A stretch of 64,000 bases of DNA from Candidatus Omnitrophota bacterium (GCA_028707125.1 JAQTUX010000001.1:248001-312000), one strand, 5' to 3'. Positions 1 through 8,324 are shown, counted from the first letter of the stretch. The notes: a model not told the origin generated them from the letters alone. A program made the numbers and translations.

Positions 1-2
1 TT

Positions 3-602
3 TCGCCCGAGGAGAAACTCCTTCGGCTTATAAAGAACAAACCGGGGAAGAGAAAGGATGAGGCAGCGCCCGCGGCGGTTGATTTGAGCGCCCCTGCCGC
101 GGCGGGAAAGATAAATTTTCAGGCGCTGGCAGGGTTTGACCCGAAAATTATAAACAATGTCCTGACGGCGCTGGCGCTGATTTTTCTGGCGTACCTGCTG
201 GCGGACTTCCTGTTTTTGTCGCCTTCTTTTCGCAATGAGCTGCAGCGTATCAAGAATGCGGCCCCCGGGGAAGAGCCGGATATAATTGAGGCGATCAGCC
301 CCATGCCTTATTCATATTATTCCGAGCAGGTCAAAGGCAAAAACCTGTTCAGGTCAACGGCGAGAAGGGAGAGCCAGGCGGGCGGCGCCCCCAAAAAGGA
401 ATTAAGGGAGTTGATAAAAGACCTGGCGTTGATAGGCATAATCGCCGATGAAGAGCCGCAGGCGATAATAGAAGACAGGGCGACCAGGCAGAGTTATTTC
501 CTCAAAAAGGGAGAGGGCGTCAACGGATTGGAAGTGGCGGAAATAAAAGAAAATAAAGTCGTATTTGAATATCAGGGAGAGAGAGTTGACCTTTACTTAT
601 AG
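3..602 (+). CDS. GspC/PilP-like inner-membrane secretion protein (5' end outside window)
   Basis: The reading frame is open from the first complete codon, so the gene starts upstream; a TTG at 84 is in frame but need not be the start. The visible protein has a basic stretch and an Ala/Pro-rich linker, one membrane segment (about 150-220: hydrophobic run rich in L, A and F), then a periplasmic part. Its last 65 residues (motifs DLALIGIIADE, AIIEDR, YFLKKGEGV) match the beta-rich homology region of GspC/PilP, which joins the inner-membrane platform to the secretin. The next gene, 11 bases downstream, is a secretin, which fits this role. GspC versus PilP cannot be settled because the rest of the operon lies upstream. 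Confidence 0.7.
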   Translation, partial: SPEEKLLRLIKNKPGKRKDEAAPAAVDLSAPAAAGKINFQALAGFDPKIINNVLTALALIFLAYLLADFLFLSPSFRNELQRIKNAAPGEEPDIIEAISPMPYSYYSEQVKGKNLFRSTARRESQAGGAPKKELRELIKDLALIGIIADEEPQAIIEDRATRQSYFLKKGEGVNGLEVAEIKENKVVFEYQGERVDLYL

Positions 603-613
603 GGGGGGCAGAG

Positions 614-2608
614 ATGTTTAAGTTAAAGACCGCCTTTTTTCTTATGGGATTGTTGAGTTGCCTGTTTTCTCCGGCGATCGCGCGGGAAGAAGGGCTTCCT
701 CCGGAAGAACAACCGGTTATTGACGAGCGTTTCCTGGAGGAGATGCCTCCTGAGGAATGGATGAAACAGCCGGAACCGGAAGAGGGGATGTTACCTGAGA
801 CAGAGCCGCTGTTCTCTCCGCCCTCCGCCTCGCCTCAAGTTCCTGAGGACGGCCGGCAGGAGGGCAAGATATCCCTTGATATAAAGGGCATGAATATCCT
901 TGATGTGCTTAAATTGATCTCCCAGCGTTCAGGGATGAATATCGTGGCAGGCCGCAATGTGTCGGGCCGCGTTACGATGTTCATCAGGGATGTTGAGCCG
1001 ATAGACGCGCTGGAGGTGATCCTGGCGGCAAACGGGCTTGCCTACGAGAAGAAGGGCGGCATCATCAATATCATGTCAGCGCGGGATTACGAGCTTGCCC
1101 ACGGAGACAAGTTTGATGATAAAAAGGAGTTTACCACGATCAAATTACAATATGCCCAGGCAGCCACCCTGAGCAAGGCCTTGACCACGGTAAAAAGCGC
1201 CCTGGGCAAGGTGGTTGTGGATGAAAGCAGCAATACCCTGATAATCCTGGATATGCCGGAAAAGATAAAGCAGATGAAACAGATAATAAAAGACGCGGAC
1301 AAGCCGATAGTCACAAAGGTATTTAACCTGCAGTACGGAACAGCTGAAGACATGAAGGCCGCATTACAGGAAAAGGTGACAAAGAATATCGGCACGCTGA
1401 CCATTGACGCGCGCACGAACAAGCTGGCGATCAGGGATTATCCGGAGAAGATAAATGAACTGACGGAAGTCATCCAGCAGTTTGACGAGAAGCCAAAACA
1501 GGTTCTCATCGAGGCAAGAATCATAAAGATTGACTTAGACGATGAATTCAAGTTCGGTATTGATTGGGACTACTGGTTGGAAAAGTATTTCAGGGTTACT
1601 CAGTCATTTAAGCCAACCGCTAGCAAGGGTACCGCCACGGTATTTACTTTCGGGCCAAGTACAATCAATGCAAAAGAAGAATATCGGGGAATAATGAATA
1701 TGATAAGTTATTTTGGTAAGACAGAGACCCTATCCACTCCCCGCATAATAGTGCTGAATAATCAAGAGGCAAAAGTTTTACTCGGTAATAAAGAATCATA
1801 TATTGAGAGCACCACGTCGCAGTCAGGCACTGGTACGCAGGTAACGGCACAGGAAATTAAATTTATAGAAGGCGGAGTTAAATTGTCTGTAACTCCAACC
1901 ATAAATGACGAGGGTTATATTACGATGAAGATAAAACCCGAAGTAAGCACAGCAGGACTTACGCCCATTACTGTCAGCGGTCAAACTACGCAGGTGCCCA
2001 CGTTTAATACCTCAGAAGCGGAGAGTACGGTAATGGTGAAAGACGGCGCTACCATACTTATCGCGGGTTTGATTAAAAACGTAGATACGAAGAGCCGTAA
2101 TAAAATTCCTCTTATGGGAGATGTCCCGCTTATTGGAAACTTGTTCAGGCAGAACAACAATCTGGTGCAGAAGAATGAACTGGTTATTTTCCTCACGCCG
2201 ACAATTGTAAGCGGTAGTAAGGTTGTTGAGTATAAAGGGGAAGCTGAAACACCGAGATTAGAAGATATGCAGAGAGACGCGGCTGATGATCCGATGATCA
2301 AAAAGGCGGCGCTGCCCTCGGAGGGCTTCAGGAATTTCCTGGAATATTCCGATTTTGTCTCAAGAAAGATAAGCCAGACAGCGAAGGAGAACGCGGGCCA
2401 GACCTCGGAGTCGGGCAGGGTCACGGTTTCTTTTATATTGCTGTCCACCGGAGAGATCCAGGATAAGCCGCGGGTCGTATCGTCTACGAATGAGCTGTTG
2501 AACAACCTTGCTCTTAAGAACGTAATGGAGTCGGCGCCTTTTCCGCCGTTTTACAGGCTTTCTGAGAAAAATATGGAGCGGTTCAGGATAGCGATATCGT
2601 ATAATTAA
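614..2608 (+). CDS. gspD: Type II secretion / type IV pilus secretin with TonB-C-like tail
   Basis: Outer-membrane secretin of 664 residues. A strong Shine-Dalgarno (AGGGGGG) precedes ATG 614. Order of parts: signal peptide (about 1-23), acidic Pro/Glu-rich linker, STN/N0-type domain (about 85-155), N1/N2 secretin modules (about 170-295), and the secretin core from VLIEARIIKI (about 297) to the typical end GLIKN...PLMGDVPLIGNLF...ELVIFLTP (about 484-535). Unusually, about 75 residues follow the core region (from about 600), with a strand-turn pattern and APFPPF motif like the TonB C-terminal domain. The core (about 1570-2260) is visibly more AT-rich than both flanks, suggesting domain exchange. 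It would form the gated pore for the system whose inner-membrane part is encoded just upstream. Confidence 0.85.
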   Translation: MFKLKTAFFLMGLLSCLFSPAIAREEGLPPEEQPVIDERFLEEMPPEEWMKQPEPEEGMLPETEPLFSPPSASPQVPEDGRQEGKISLDIKGMNILDVLKLISQRSGMNIVAGRNVSGRVTMFIRDVEPIDALEVILAANGLAYEKKGGIINIMSARDYELAHGDKFDDKKEFTTIKLQYAQAATLSKALTTVKSALGKVVVDESSNTLIILDMPEKIKQMKQIIKDADKPIVTKVFNLQYGTAEDMKAALQEKVTKNIGTLTIDARTNKLAIRDYPEKINELTEVIQQFDEKPKQVLIEARIIKIDLDDEFKFGIDWDYWLEKYFRVTQSFKPTASKGTATVFTFGPSTINAKEEYRGIMNMISYFGKTETLSTPRIIVLNNQEAKVLLGNKESYIESTTSQSGTGTQVTAQEIKFIEGGVKLSVTPTINDEGYITMKIKPEVSTAGLTPITVSGQTTQVPTFNTSEAESTVMVKDGATILIAGLIKNVDTKSRNKIPLMGDVPLIGNLFRQNNNLVQKNELVIFLTPTIVSGSKVVEYKGEAETPRLEDMQRDAADDPMIKKAALPSEGFRNFLEYSDFVSRKISQTAKENAGQTSESGRVTVSFILLSTGEIQDKPRVVSSTNELLNNLALKNVMESAPFPPFYRLSEKNMERFRIAISYN

Positions 2609-2611
2609 ATG

Positions 2612-2740
2612 ACAAATGACGAGTAAATTTCCAATGACCAATTACCAATGTCAAATAAATTCCCAATTACCCAATGTCCAATTGGGAATTGTTAATTGGT
2701 CATTTATTGGGATTTGGTCATTGGCGAATTGGGAATTGAC
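2612..2740 (+). repeat. Palindromic AT-rich repeat (CCAATGACCAATT type)
   Basis: The gap between the secretin and the RluA-type gene is made of short units such as CCAATGACC, CCAATTACC and CCAATGTC on the left, with their complements (AATTGGTCATT, GGTCATTGG) on the right. The whole stretch can fold back on itself. It resembles the inner repeats at 16355, 18602 and 27888 in vocabulary but not in exact order, so it looks like a separate subfamily. It ends directly at the start codon of the next gene. Confidence 0.6.
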
Positions 2741-3367
2741 ATGCTGAGAACTATCAGAGTAGTGTATGAGGACGCTCATCTATTGGTCGTGGAAAAGCCG
2801 GCGGGGATGCTGACTGTGGCAACGGTCAAGAATGAACGCGGGACGCTGGTCAATATTTTAAGGGACGAGGGCTACAGGGTGTATCCCTGCCACCGGCTGG
2901 ACAGGGATACTTCGGGCTTGATCATGTTCGCCAAAGACAAAAATACGCTGGATAAGATGCGGCAGCAGTTCCGGGAGCACAACGTGAGAAAGGCCTACAA
3001 GGCAATAGTGCAGGGCTCCCTGCAGAGAAAAGGCGGCACGATAAGTTACGATATCATTGAAAAGGGCGTAAAAAAACCCGCCCGCACCGACTATGTGGTG
3101 CTTGAATCCAATCCCTTGTTCACGCTGGCAGAGGTGCGCCCCTTGACAGGCAGGACAAATCAGATAAGGATACACTTCAAACAGATAGGCCATCCGCTGG
3201 TAGGCGAGAGAAAATTTTTTCTGGCAAAGAGATCCGGAGTTAAATTCAGGAGGGCCGCCTTGCATGCCGAACGCCTGGATTTCAGGCATCCTTACACCGG
3301 AGAAAAGATACGGCTGAGAAGCGCGCTGCCTAAAGACATGGAAAACTTCTTGAGAGGAACAAAATGA
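2741..3367 (+). CDS. RluA-family RNA pseudouridine synthase
   Basis: Protein of 208 residues that converts specific uridines of rRNA or tRNA to pseudouridine in the cytoplasm. It carries the RluA signature HRLDRDTSGL (47-56 or close), with the catalytic Asp in RLD, and the second conserved block LTGRTNQIRIHF followed by GHPLVGE. There is no N-terminal S4 domain, so it is a short form like RluA rather than RluC/D. An in-frame ATG at 2696 lies inside the palindromic repeat; I chose ATG 2741 because homology begins there (MLRTIRVVYEDAHLLVVEKP). No clear Shine-Dalgarno is visible. The stop overlaps the next start (ATGA). The target base cannot be predicted. Confidence 0.88.
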   Translation: MLRTIRVVYEDAHLLVVEKPAGMLTVATVKNERGTLVNILRDEGYRVYPCHRLDRDTSGLIMFAKDKNTLDKMRQQFREHNVRKAYKAIVQGSLQRKGGTISYDIIEKGVKKPARTDYVVLESNPLFTLAEVRPLTGRTNQIRIHFKQIGHPLVGERKFFLAKRSGVKFRRAALHAERLDFRHPYTGEKIRLRSALPKDMENFLRGTK

Positions 3368-6300
3368 AAAAGACAAACCAATGTAAATACTACCTGAATA
3401 ACAGCGATGAATTCGTGATCGAAAATTATAATCAGGCGCGGCCGTTTTCCTCGTTCTTTCCCGGGATCGCGGGGCTCTTCGGCATACCTATGTGGGTGTT
3501 TTACGCCAACCGCGGCCAGTGCATTTCCAGCTTCGGCGTGCGGGACAAGGACAACCCCATACTTGAATTTTATCCCGCGAACAAGGCCTACCAGCATACG
3601 GGCCGGCTGGGCTTCCGCACATTTATAAAGATAAAGAAAAACGGCAAAGAGGCCTTCTACGAGCCGTTCCAGCGGGCATCCGGCAACCGCATGCGCGTAC
3701 GCCCTTACGAATTGTCGCTGGAAGAGTCCGATCCCGCGTCGGGCCTGCGCGTCAAGGTGGAATATTTTACCTTGCCCAACGAAAATTTCGCGGCGCTGGC
3801 AAGGATGGTTGAGATAACCAACGAGTCATCCAGGGTAATTCCCATCCAGGTATTGGACGGCCTGCCGCAGGTCATCCCCTTCGGCATAAATAATTTTTTC
3901 CTGAAGGAAATGCACCGCACCATAGAGTCATGGATGAGGGTGGAGAACCTGGAGAATAACGCCGCGTTCCTGCGGCTGGCGGTTGACCCGCGCGACAGGT
4001 CTGAAGTCGTGCATCTTGAGGAGGGCAATTTCTTCTTAGGGTTTTCCGACGAGGGAGGGCTGCTCGCCCCCATAGTTGACCCCAGGGCGGTATTCGGCCA
4101 ACAAGGCGACTTTTCTTCCCCCCGGATTTATCTTCAAGGGGATTTCAGGCATCCGGCGTTTCAGCTGACGCAGAGCATAACGCCCTGCGCCTTCGTATTC
4201 AAGAAGGCCGCGCTTGCAGCCGGCAAGGGCATCAGGTTGTATTCGCTGTTCGGCCATATGAGGAATATTGAAATACTGCGGCAGAAGGCGGGGGCCATCA
4301 GCCGCGGCAGTTATTTCAAGCGCAAACGGGAAGAGAACAAATCCCTGATCGAGTCGCTGGAGGCGAATTGTTTTACCGCCAGCAGCGATAAGGCGTTTGA
4401 CCTTTATTGCCGGCAGACGTTCCTGGACAACTGCCTGAGGGGCGGCTTCCCCCACAGTTTTGAATATGACGGCAATTCAACTATCTATGTCTATTCCCGC
4501 AAACACGGAGACCCTGAGCGCGACTATAACAGGTTCGCGCTTAACCCCACGTACCTGTCCGAAGGCAACGGTAATTTCCGCGACGTAAACCAGAACAGGA
4601 GAAGCGACTGCCTGTTCAATCCCCGCCTGGGCGACCTGAATCTTAAGACGTTTTTTAACCTGCAGCAGTTAGACGGCTATAACCCGCTGGTGATAAAAGA
4701 GAACATCTTTATCCTGGCCGAAGCAAAGAAGTCCGAAGAGGCATTGAAGAGGTTCTTTAAGGAGGGCGATATCGGCTGTGTCCTGCCGCTTCTGGAGGGG
4801 CAGTTTAACATAGGAAAATTTTTAACGCAGATTGACGACAAGGGTATCAGGATAAAGGGCGCGCCGGAGGCGTTGATCCATTTTCTCTTCCTTAATTCAT
4901 CAAGGGTCCAGGATGCCGAGTTCGGCGAGGGATACTGGTCGGACCATTGGCAGTATAATATTGACCTGCTGGAGAACTACCTCTCCGTCTTTCCCGAGCG
5001 GCTCAAATATATACTGCTTGAAGACAGGGGTTTCAGCTTTTACGACACCGCCGAGAGCGTCCAGCCGCGCGGCGCCAGATACGTTGTTAAGGACGGTAAG
5101 GTAAGGCAGTTCCACTGCCTGGCCAGGCACGGCGATAAGAAAAAGATGCTCGCGGAGCGCCAGGCAGAGCCGCATAAAGTTAGGGTTGATTTTGGCCGGG
5201 GCGAGGTCTACCATACCACTCTTTTAGTAAAACTCTTAACGCTTATCCTGAATAAACTCGCCACGCTGGATCCTTTCGGCGTAGGCATAGAGATGGAGGC
5301 GGATAAACCCAACTGGTTTGACGCGTTGAACGGCCTGCCTGCCCTGCTTGGTTCATCCTCCTGCGAGACATTTGAGTTAAAGCGGCTGATCGTTCTTTTA
5401 TCCGGCCTGCTGAAAGGCCTGCCGCGAGATACGATAGCAGGGATCCCCGAAGAATTGAAGTCGTTTATGGATGACCTGACGGCCGCGATAGAGAGCTATC
5501 TGAACTCCGGCGTAAAAACAAGGGATTTTGACTATTGGGACAGAAGCAACGGTATTAAGGAAGCATTCAGGAAGAGGACGTTCTTTGGCGTAAGCGGTAA
5601 GGAAGTTGAGGTGGGGATAAAAGAGGTGGCCTCTTTTCTGGAGAGCGCGTCCAGGCGGATAGGATCATCGCTGAGCAGGGGGTTCGACAAGAAGAGAGGC
5701 GTATTTTTCAGTTATTTTATCAATGAGGTAAGCCGATATAAGATCGAGGGAACAGCTGTCAAGCCGCTGGAATTTAAACAGAGCGCCTTGCCGCTTTTCC
5801 TGGAGGCAAACGTCCACGCCCTCAAGGTGTGCGCGGATAGAGGCAAGGCAGAGGCGTTGTACCGCAATATAAAAAAGAGCCCGCTTTACGACAGGAAGCT
5901 GAAAATGTATAAGGTCTGCGCTTCTTTGAAAGGACAGCCGGAAGAATTAGGCAGGTGCGTGATCTTTACGCCCGGATGGCTGGAGAACGAATCGATCTGG
6001 CTGCATATGGAATACAAATATCTTCTGGAGCTGCTTAAGGCAGGGCTGTATGAGGAATATTTCCGCGAATTACATAATACGCTGGTTTGTTTTCAGAGGC
6101 CGGAGGTTTATTCAAGGAGCATCCTTGAGAATTCTTCATTCATTGTATCCAGCGCCTTTCCCGACCAGTCAATGCACGGGGCGGGGTTTGTGGCGCGGCT
6201 GTCCGGCTCAACCGCGGAACTCATTAATATATGGCTGGTCATGTGCGCGGGCAAGGCGCCGTTTTTCCTGGGCAAGGATGGGAAGCTGTCCCTTAGATTC

Positions 6301-6612
6301 GAGCCGGCGCTTGAGGGCGGATTCTTCTTGGACAGGGCGGCGGAGTTTGAGCTGCCTTCCGGCAAGTCAGCGCTGAAACTGAAATTGTCCAGAGGCGACT
6401 TCGCGTTCAGGTTCCTGAATTCAGCGCTGGTCGTATATCATAATCCGCGGAGAAAGGACACCTTCGGCGGCAAAGGGGCCCGCGTAAAAGAGATCAAGTT
6501 CAGGGATAAAGACGGCGCGGCGCACAGCATAGAGGACGGATATATTCCCGCGCCTTTTGCGGGGCAGGTGCGGGACGGGTTGATCGATAGGATAGATATT
6601 ATTTTAAGGTAG
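3364..6612 (+). CDS. GH94/GT36-like glycoside phosphorylase homologue (cellobiose phosphorylase-like)
   Basis: Large cytoplasmic-looking protein of 1082 residues with no signal peptide. Residues 1 to about 300 look like the N-terminal beta-sandwich of the GH94 family (early motifs PFSSFFPGIAG, GIPMWVFYANRG, LEFYPANKAY). The middle (about 330-860) is helical, as expected for the catalytic (alpha/alpha)6 barrel, and contains GYWSDHWQYN (523-532), whose D527 is a candidate for the general acid. A beta-rich C-terminal part follows. GH94 enzymes phosphorolyse beta-linked disaccharides or cyclic glucans; the substrate here is unknown. It is translationally coupled (ATGA) to the pseudouridine synthase gene. 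The family call rests on overall layout, not on a database match. Confidence 0.6.
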   Translation: MKKTNQCKYYLNNSDEFVIENYNQARPFSSFFPGIAGLFGIPMWVFYANRGQCISSFGVRDKDNPILEFYPANKAYQHTGRLGFRTFIKIKKNGKEAFYEPFQRASGNRMRVRPYELSLEESDPASGLRVKVEYFTLPNENFAALARMVEITNESSRVIPIQVLDGLPQVIPFGINNFFLKEMHRTIESWMRVENLENNAAFLRLAVDPRDRSEVVHLEEGNFFLGFSDEGGLLAPIVDPRAVFGQQGDFSSPRIYLQGDFRHPAFQLTQSITPCAFVFKKAALAAGKGIRLYSLFGHMRNIEILRQKAGAISRGSYFKRKREENKSLIESLEANCFTASSDKAFDLYCRQTFLDNCLRGGFPHSFEYDGNSTIYVYSRKHGDPERDYNRFALNPTYLSEGNGNFRDVNQNRRSDCLFNPRLGDLNLKTFFNLQQLDGYNPLVIKENIFILAEAKKSEEALKRFFKEGDIGCVLPLLEGQFNIGKFLTQIDDKGIRIKGAPEALIHFLFLNSSRVQDAEFGEGYWSDHWQYNIDLLENYLSVFPERLKYILLEDRGFSFYDTAESVQPRGARYVVKDGKVRQFHCLARHGDKKKMLAERQAEPHKVRVDFGRGEVYHTTLLVKLLTLILNKLATLDPFGVGIEMEADKPNWFDALNGLPALLGSSSCETFELKRLIVLLSGLLKGLPRDTIAGIPEELKSFMDDLTAAIESYLNSGVKTRDFDYWDRSNGIKEAFRKRTFFGVSGKEVEVGIKEVASFLESASRRIGSSLSRGFDKKRGVFFSYFINEVSRYKIEGTAVKPLEFKQSALPLFLEANVHALKVCADRGKAEALYRNIKKSPLYDRKLKMYKVCASLKGQPEELGRCVIFTPGWLENESIWLHMEYKYLLELLKAGLYEEYFRELHNTLVCFQRPEVYSRSILENSSFIVSSAFPDQSMHGAGFVARLSGSTAELINIWLVMCAGKAPFFLGKDGKLSLRFEPALEGGFFLDRAAEFELPSGKSALKLKLSRGDFAFRFLNSALVVYHNPRRKDTFGGKGARVKEIKFRDKDGAAHSIEDGYIPAPFAGQVRDGLIDRIDIILR

Positions 6613-6619
6613 TTAATTT

Positions 6620-6745
6620 TCGGTTACGTTTGTCGGTCAGGGTTACGGCTACGTATCGGTAACGGTATTCGGTTACGGTTGTCGTTTACGTAACCTGAAC
6701 CGTTACACGCAACCGATACATAACCGTAACCTGAACCGTAACCGA
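6620..6745 (+). repeat. Palindrome built of GGTTACGG / CCGTAACC units
   Basis: This intergenic stretch has a left arm of repeated GGTTACGG, TATCGGTAACGG and CGGTTACGG units, and a right arm with their complements (CCGTAACCTGAACCG, CGATACATAACCG, CCGTAACCGA). The reverse complement of the right arm aligns with the left arm along most of its length, so a long hairpin is possible. A short run of similar units (CCGTAACC, CGATAAACGTAACC) appears again near 28430. No coding potential was seen. Confidence 0.7.
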
Positions 6746-6788
6746 TAGACGAGATATCGGTGTTGATGTATATAAAAAAGAGGTGATT

Positions 6789-7025
6789 ATGAAACGCGAT
6801 GTTCTAATCAGGCATCTGAAAGACGACGTGGAGTTCGAGGACCACGCGGTCGGGGTCATTGCCGATGTGCTGAAGGCCTCGCTCGCGGCAGACGATCTGA
6901 AAACTGAAGACAAGAGGCAGATCAATCTTCTGCTGGATAAGCTCAGCGCCGACACCAAAAGGCATTCGGAAACCATAAAAAAGCTGCTTATAAAAATAAG
7001 GACGGAGATGGGAGATGATTTTTAG
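6789..7025 (+). CDS. Small helical protein, possible ferritin-like half (first of a pair)
   Basis: Protein of 78 residues, charged and all-helical in appearance, with two predicted helices. The first holds DDVEFEDH and the second ADTKRHSE. Asp/Glu and His spaced along two helices recall half of a ferritin/rubrerythrin-like four-helix bundle, but no complete ExxH pair is seen, so metal binding is only a possibility. I chose ATG 6789 over the in-frame GTG at 6783 because AGAGGTG lies just upstream and overlaps that GTG. It overlaps the next small gene by 11 bases in another frame, suggesting that the two products are made together. Confidence 0.6.
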   Translation: MKRDVLIRHLKDDVEFEDHAVGVIADVLKASLAADDLKTEDKRQINLLLDKLSADTKRHSETIKKLLIKIRTEMGDDF

Positions 7026-7224
7026 CCGGATCTTTAAGAGAAGGAATGCGTTGAGGAAACAGTTTGAGGACCTGGAGGCGATAGAGGAAAGAATGCTTAA
7101 TACCTATACGGGATTATTAAAAGAAATGAAGCATCCGCAGATGTGCGCTGAGATAGGCCGCATTGCCGAAGATGAGCGCGGCCACCTGGAGGCAGCCCGG
7201 AAGATGCTGGACATATTGAAATGA
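7015..7224 (+). CDS. Small helical protein with ExxH motif, possible ferritin-like half (second of a pair)
   Basis: Protein of 69 residues. After a short basic N-terminus it shows two helices: one with EDLEAIEERM and one with AEDERGHLEAA, which contains ExxH (ERGH). A Glu-bearing helix followed by an ExxH helix is half of the metal site of rubrerythrin-type ferritin-like proteins. It could dimerise or pair with the protein encoded just upstream. A GGAG lies shortly before ATG 7015, so it has its own ribosome site, and I treat the pair as two genes rather than a frameshift. The stop overlaps the epimerase start (ATGA). The function is inferred only from helix and residue pattern. Confidence 0.6.
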   Translation: MIFSRIFKRRNALRKQFEDLEAIEERMLNTYTGLLKEMKHPQMCAEIGRIAEDERGHLEAARKMLDILK

Positions 7225-7847
7225 AGATAGTGCCGGCGATACTTACAGACAGCAAAGAAGAACTTAAGGCGATGTTTGACAGCGCCTCCAGGTTCTGCGA
7301 TTTCGCGCAGGTCGATATTATGGACGGGAAATTCGTTCCATCGCGAAGCATAACCGCCGAGGATATCAGGGCGGTAACGCCGCGGATGCCCTATGAGGCG
7401 CACCTTATGGTTTCAGAGCCTTTGGGCCATATCGCCGATTTCAAAAAGGCGGGGGCGGCGAGGGTTATTTTTCATTTTGAATCGGGCGGCGATCCTGGAG
7501 AGGTGATAAACGCCATAAAAGGCGCGGATATGAAAGCGGGTATCGCCATAAATCCGGATACGCCGGTGGGCGCCGTTAAGGGCCTGCTCGGGGAAGTCGA
7601 CCTTGTGCTGCTGATGTCCGTTAACCCGGGGTTTTACGGAAGCAAATTTGTCCCTGAGGTTATTAATAAGATAGAGGAATTAAAATCCGGGGCAAAAAAT
7701 TATATCATTGCCATGGATGGAGGTATAAAGCAGGCGAACATCAAGATGCTCAAAGATAGGGGGCTGGAGGTCGCCTGCGTGGGCAGCGCCGTGTTTAAGG
7801 GAAACGCCGAGGATAATTATCGGAGATTGATGGAGGTGATCGCGTGA
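7221..7847 (+). CDS. Ribulose-phosphate 3-epimerase-like protein, metal ligand changed
   Basis: TIM-barrel protein of 208 residues related to Rpe, which interconverts ribulose 5-phosphate and xylulose 5-phosphate in the pentose phosphate pathway. Recognisable blocks: VDIMDGKFVPS (31-41), AHLMV, MSVNPGF and IAMDGGI; the last supplies the catalytic/metal Asp. Two departures from classical Rpe are visible. The His two residues before the MDG-block Asp (a metal ligand) is Gln30. The N-terminal PSILS block reads PAILT. It may therefore be an inactive or altered-substrate member of the family. It is coupled by ATGA to the gene upstream and by GTGA to the gene downstream. Confidence 0.75.
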   Translation: MKIVPAILTDSKEELKAMFDSASRFCDFAQVDIMDGKFVPSRSITAEDIRAVTPRMPYEAHLMVSEPLGHIADFKKAGAARVIFHFESGGDPGEVINAIKGADMKAGIAINPDTPVGAVKGLLGEVDLVLLMSVNPGFYGSKFVPEVINKIEELKSGAKNYIIAMDGGIKQANIKMLKDRGLEVACVGSAVFKGNAEDNYRRLMEVIA

Positions 7848-8293
7848 CACTTGAAGAGAAGATCCTGAACGATTTTAACCAGGCGCGCAAATCCAGGGAC
7901 GAGATCCGCGCCTCAACGCTGAGTTTCTTAAGGGCGCAAATGAAGAACCTGGCAATTGAGAAGCGCAAAGACAGTTTAGACGACGGCGAGGTGCTCTCCG
8001 TCATAAAGAAGCTGGTCAAGCAGCGCGAGGACTCCATTGAGCAGTTTAAAAAAGGCAAGAGGGATGACCTGGCGGACAAGGAGACAAAAGAGAAGGGGAT
8101 ATTGACCGCCTATCTTCCTCAGGCGCTTTCGCAAGGCGAGCTGAAGAAAGTAGTCGATGATGTCATCAAAGAGCTTGGGGTTGCCGATTTAAAGGGTATG
8201 GGGAACGTGATGAAAGAGGTATCAGCCCGTACTCAGGGCAGGGCGGACAATAGAATGCTGTCGGAGATCGTAAGGCAGGCGCTGGGCAAATAA
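7844..8293 (+). CDS. yqeY: GatB/YqeY-domain protein
   Basis: Protein of 149 residues beginning at GTG 7844, which overlaps the epimerase stop (GTGA). It matches the YqeY family along its full length: an N-terminal helical part (LEEKILNDFNQARKSRD, STLSFLRAQMKN) and a C-terminal part resembling the tail domain of the GatB amidotransferase subunit (AYLPQALS, GMGNVMKEV). The family is cytoplasmic and often sits next to translation genes, but its precise role is not established. It is the last gene before a clear promoter, so it probably ends this transcription unit. Confidence 0.85.
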   Translation: MTLEEKILNDFNQARKSRDEIRASTLSFLRAQMKNLAIEKRKDSLDDGEVLSVIKKLVKQREDSIEQFKKGKRDDLADKETKEKGILTAYLPQALSQGELKKVVDDVIKELGVADLKGMGNVMKEVSARTQGRADNRMLSEIVRQALGK

Positions 8294-8295
8294 TA

Positions 8296-8324
8296 TTGAC
8301 CATCATATATATGGATAATATAAT
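8296..8324 (+). promoter_or_regulatory. Candidate sigma70-type promoter for the PilM-GspE operon
   Basis: TTGACC (8296-8301) and TATAAT (8319-8324) are separated by exactly 17 bases, close to the vegetative consensus. The predicted transcription start is near 8331, only about 14 bases before ATG 8345, and no Shine-Dalgarno is seen there. The leader would be very short. Confidence 0.7.

Noticed and set aside
6620-6745. Telomere-like GGTTACGG tandem repeat
   Set aside because: The units are arranged as a palindrome with both strands represented, not as a one-sided tandem array, and the site is internal between genes.
6789-7224. One ferritin-like gene broken by a frameshift
   Set aside because: The second reading frame has its own GGAG and ATG inside the overlap, and both frames end cleanly, so two coupled genes are more likely.
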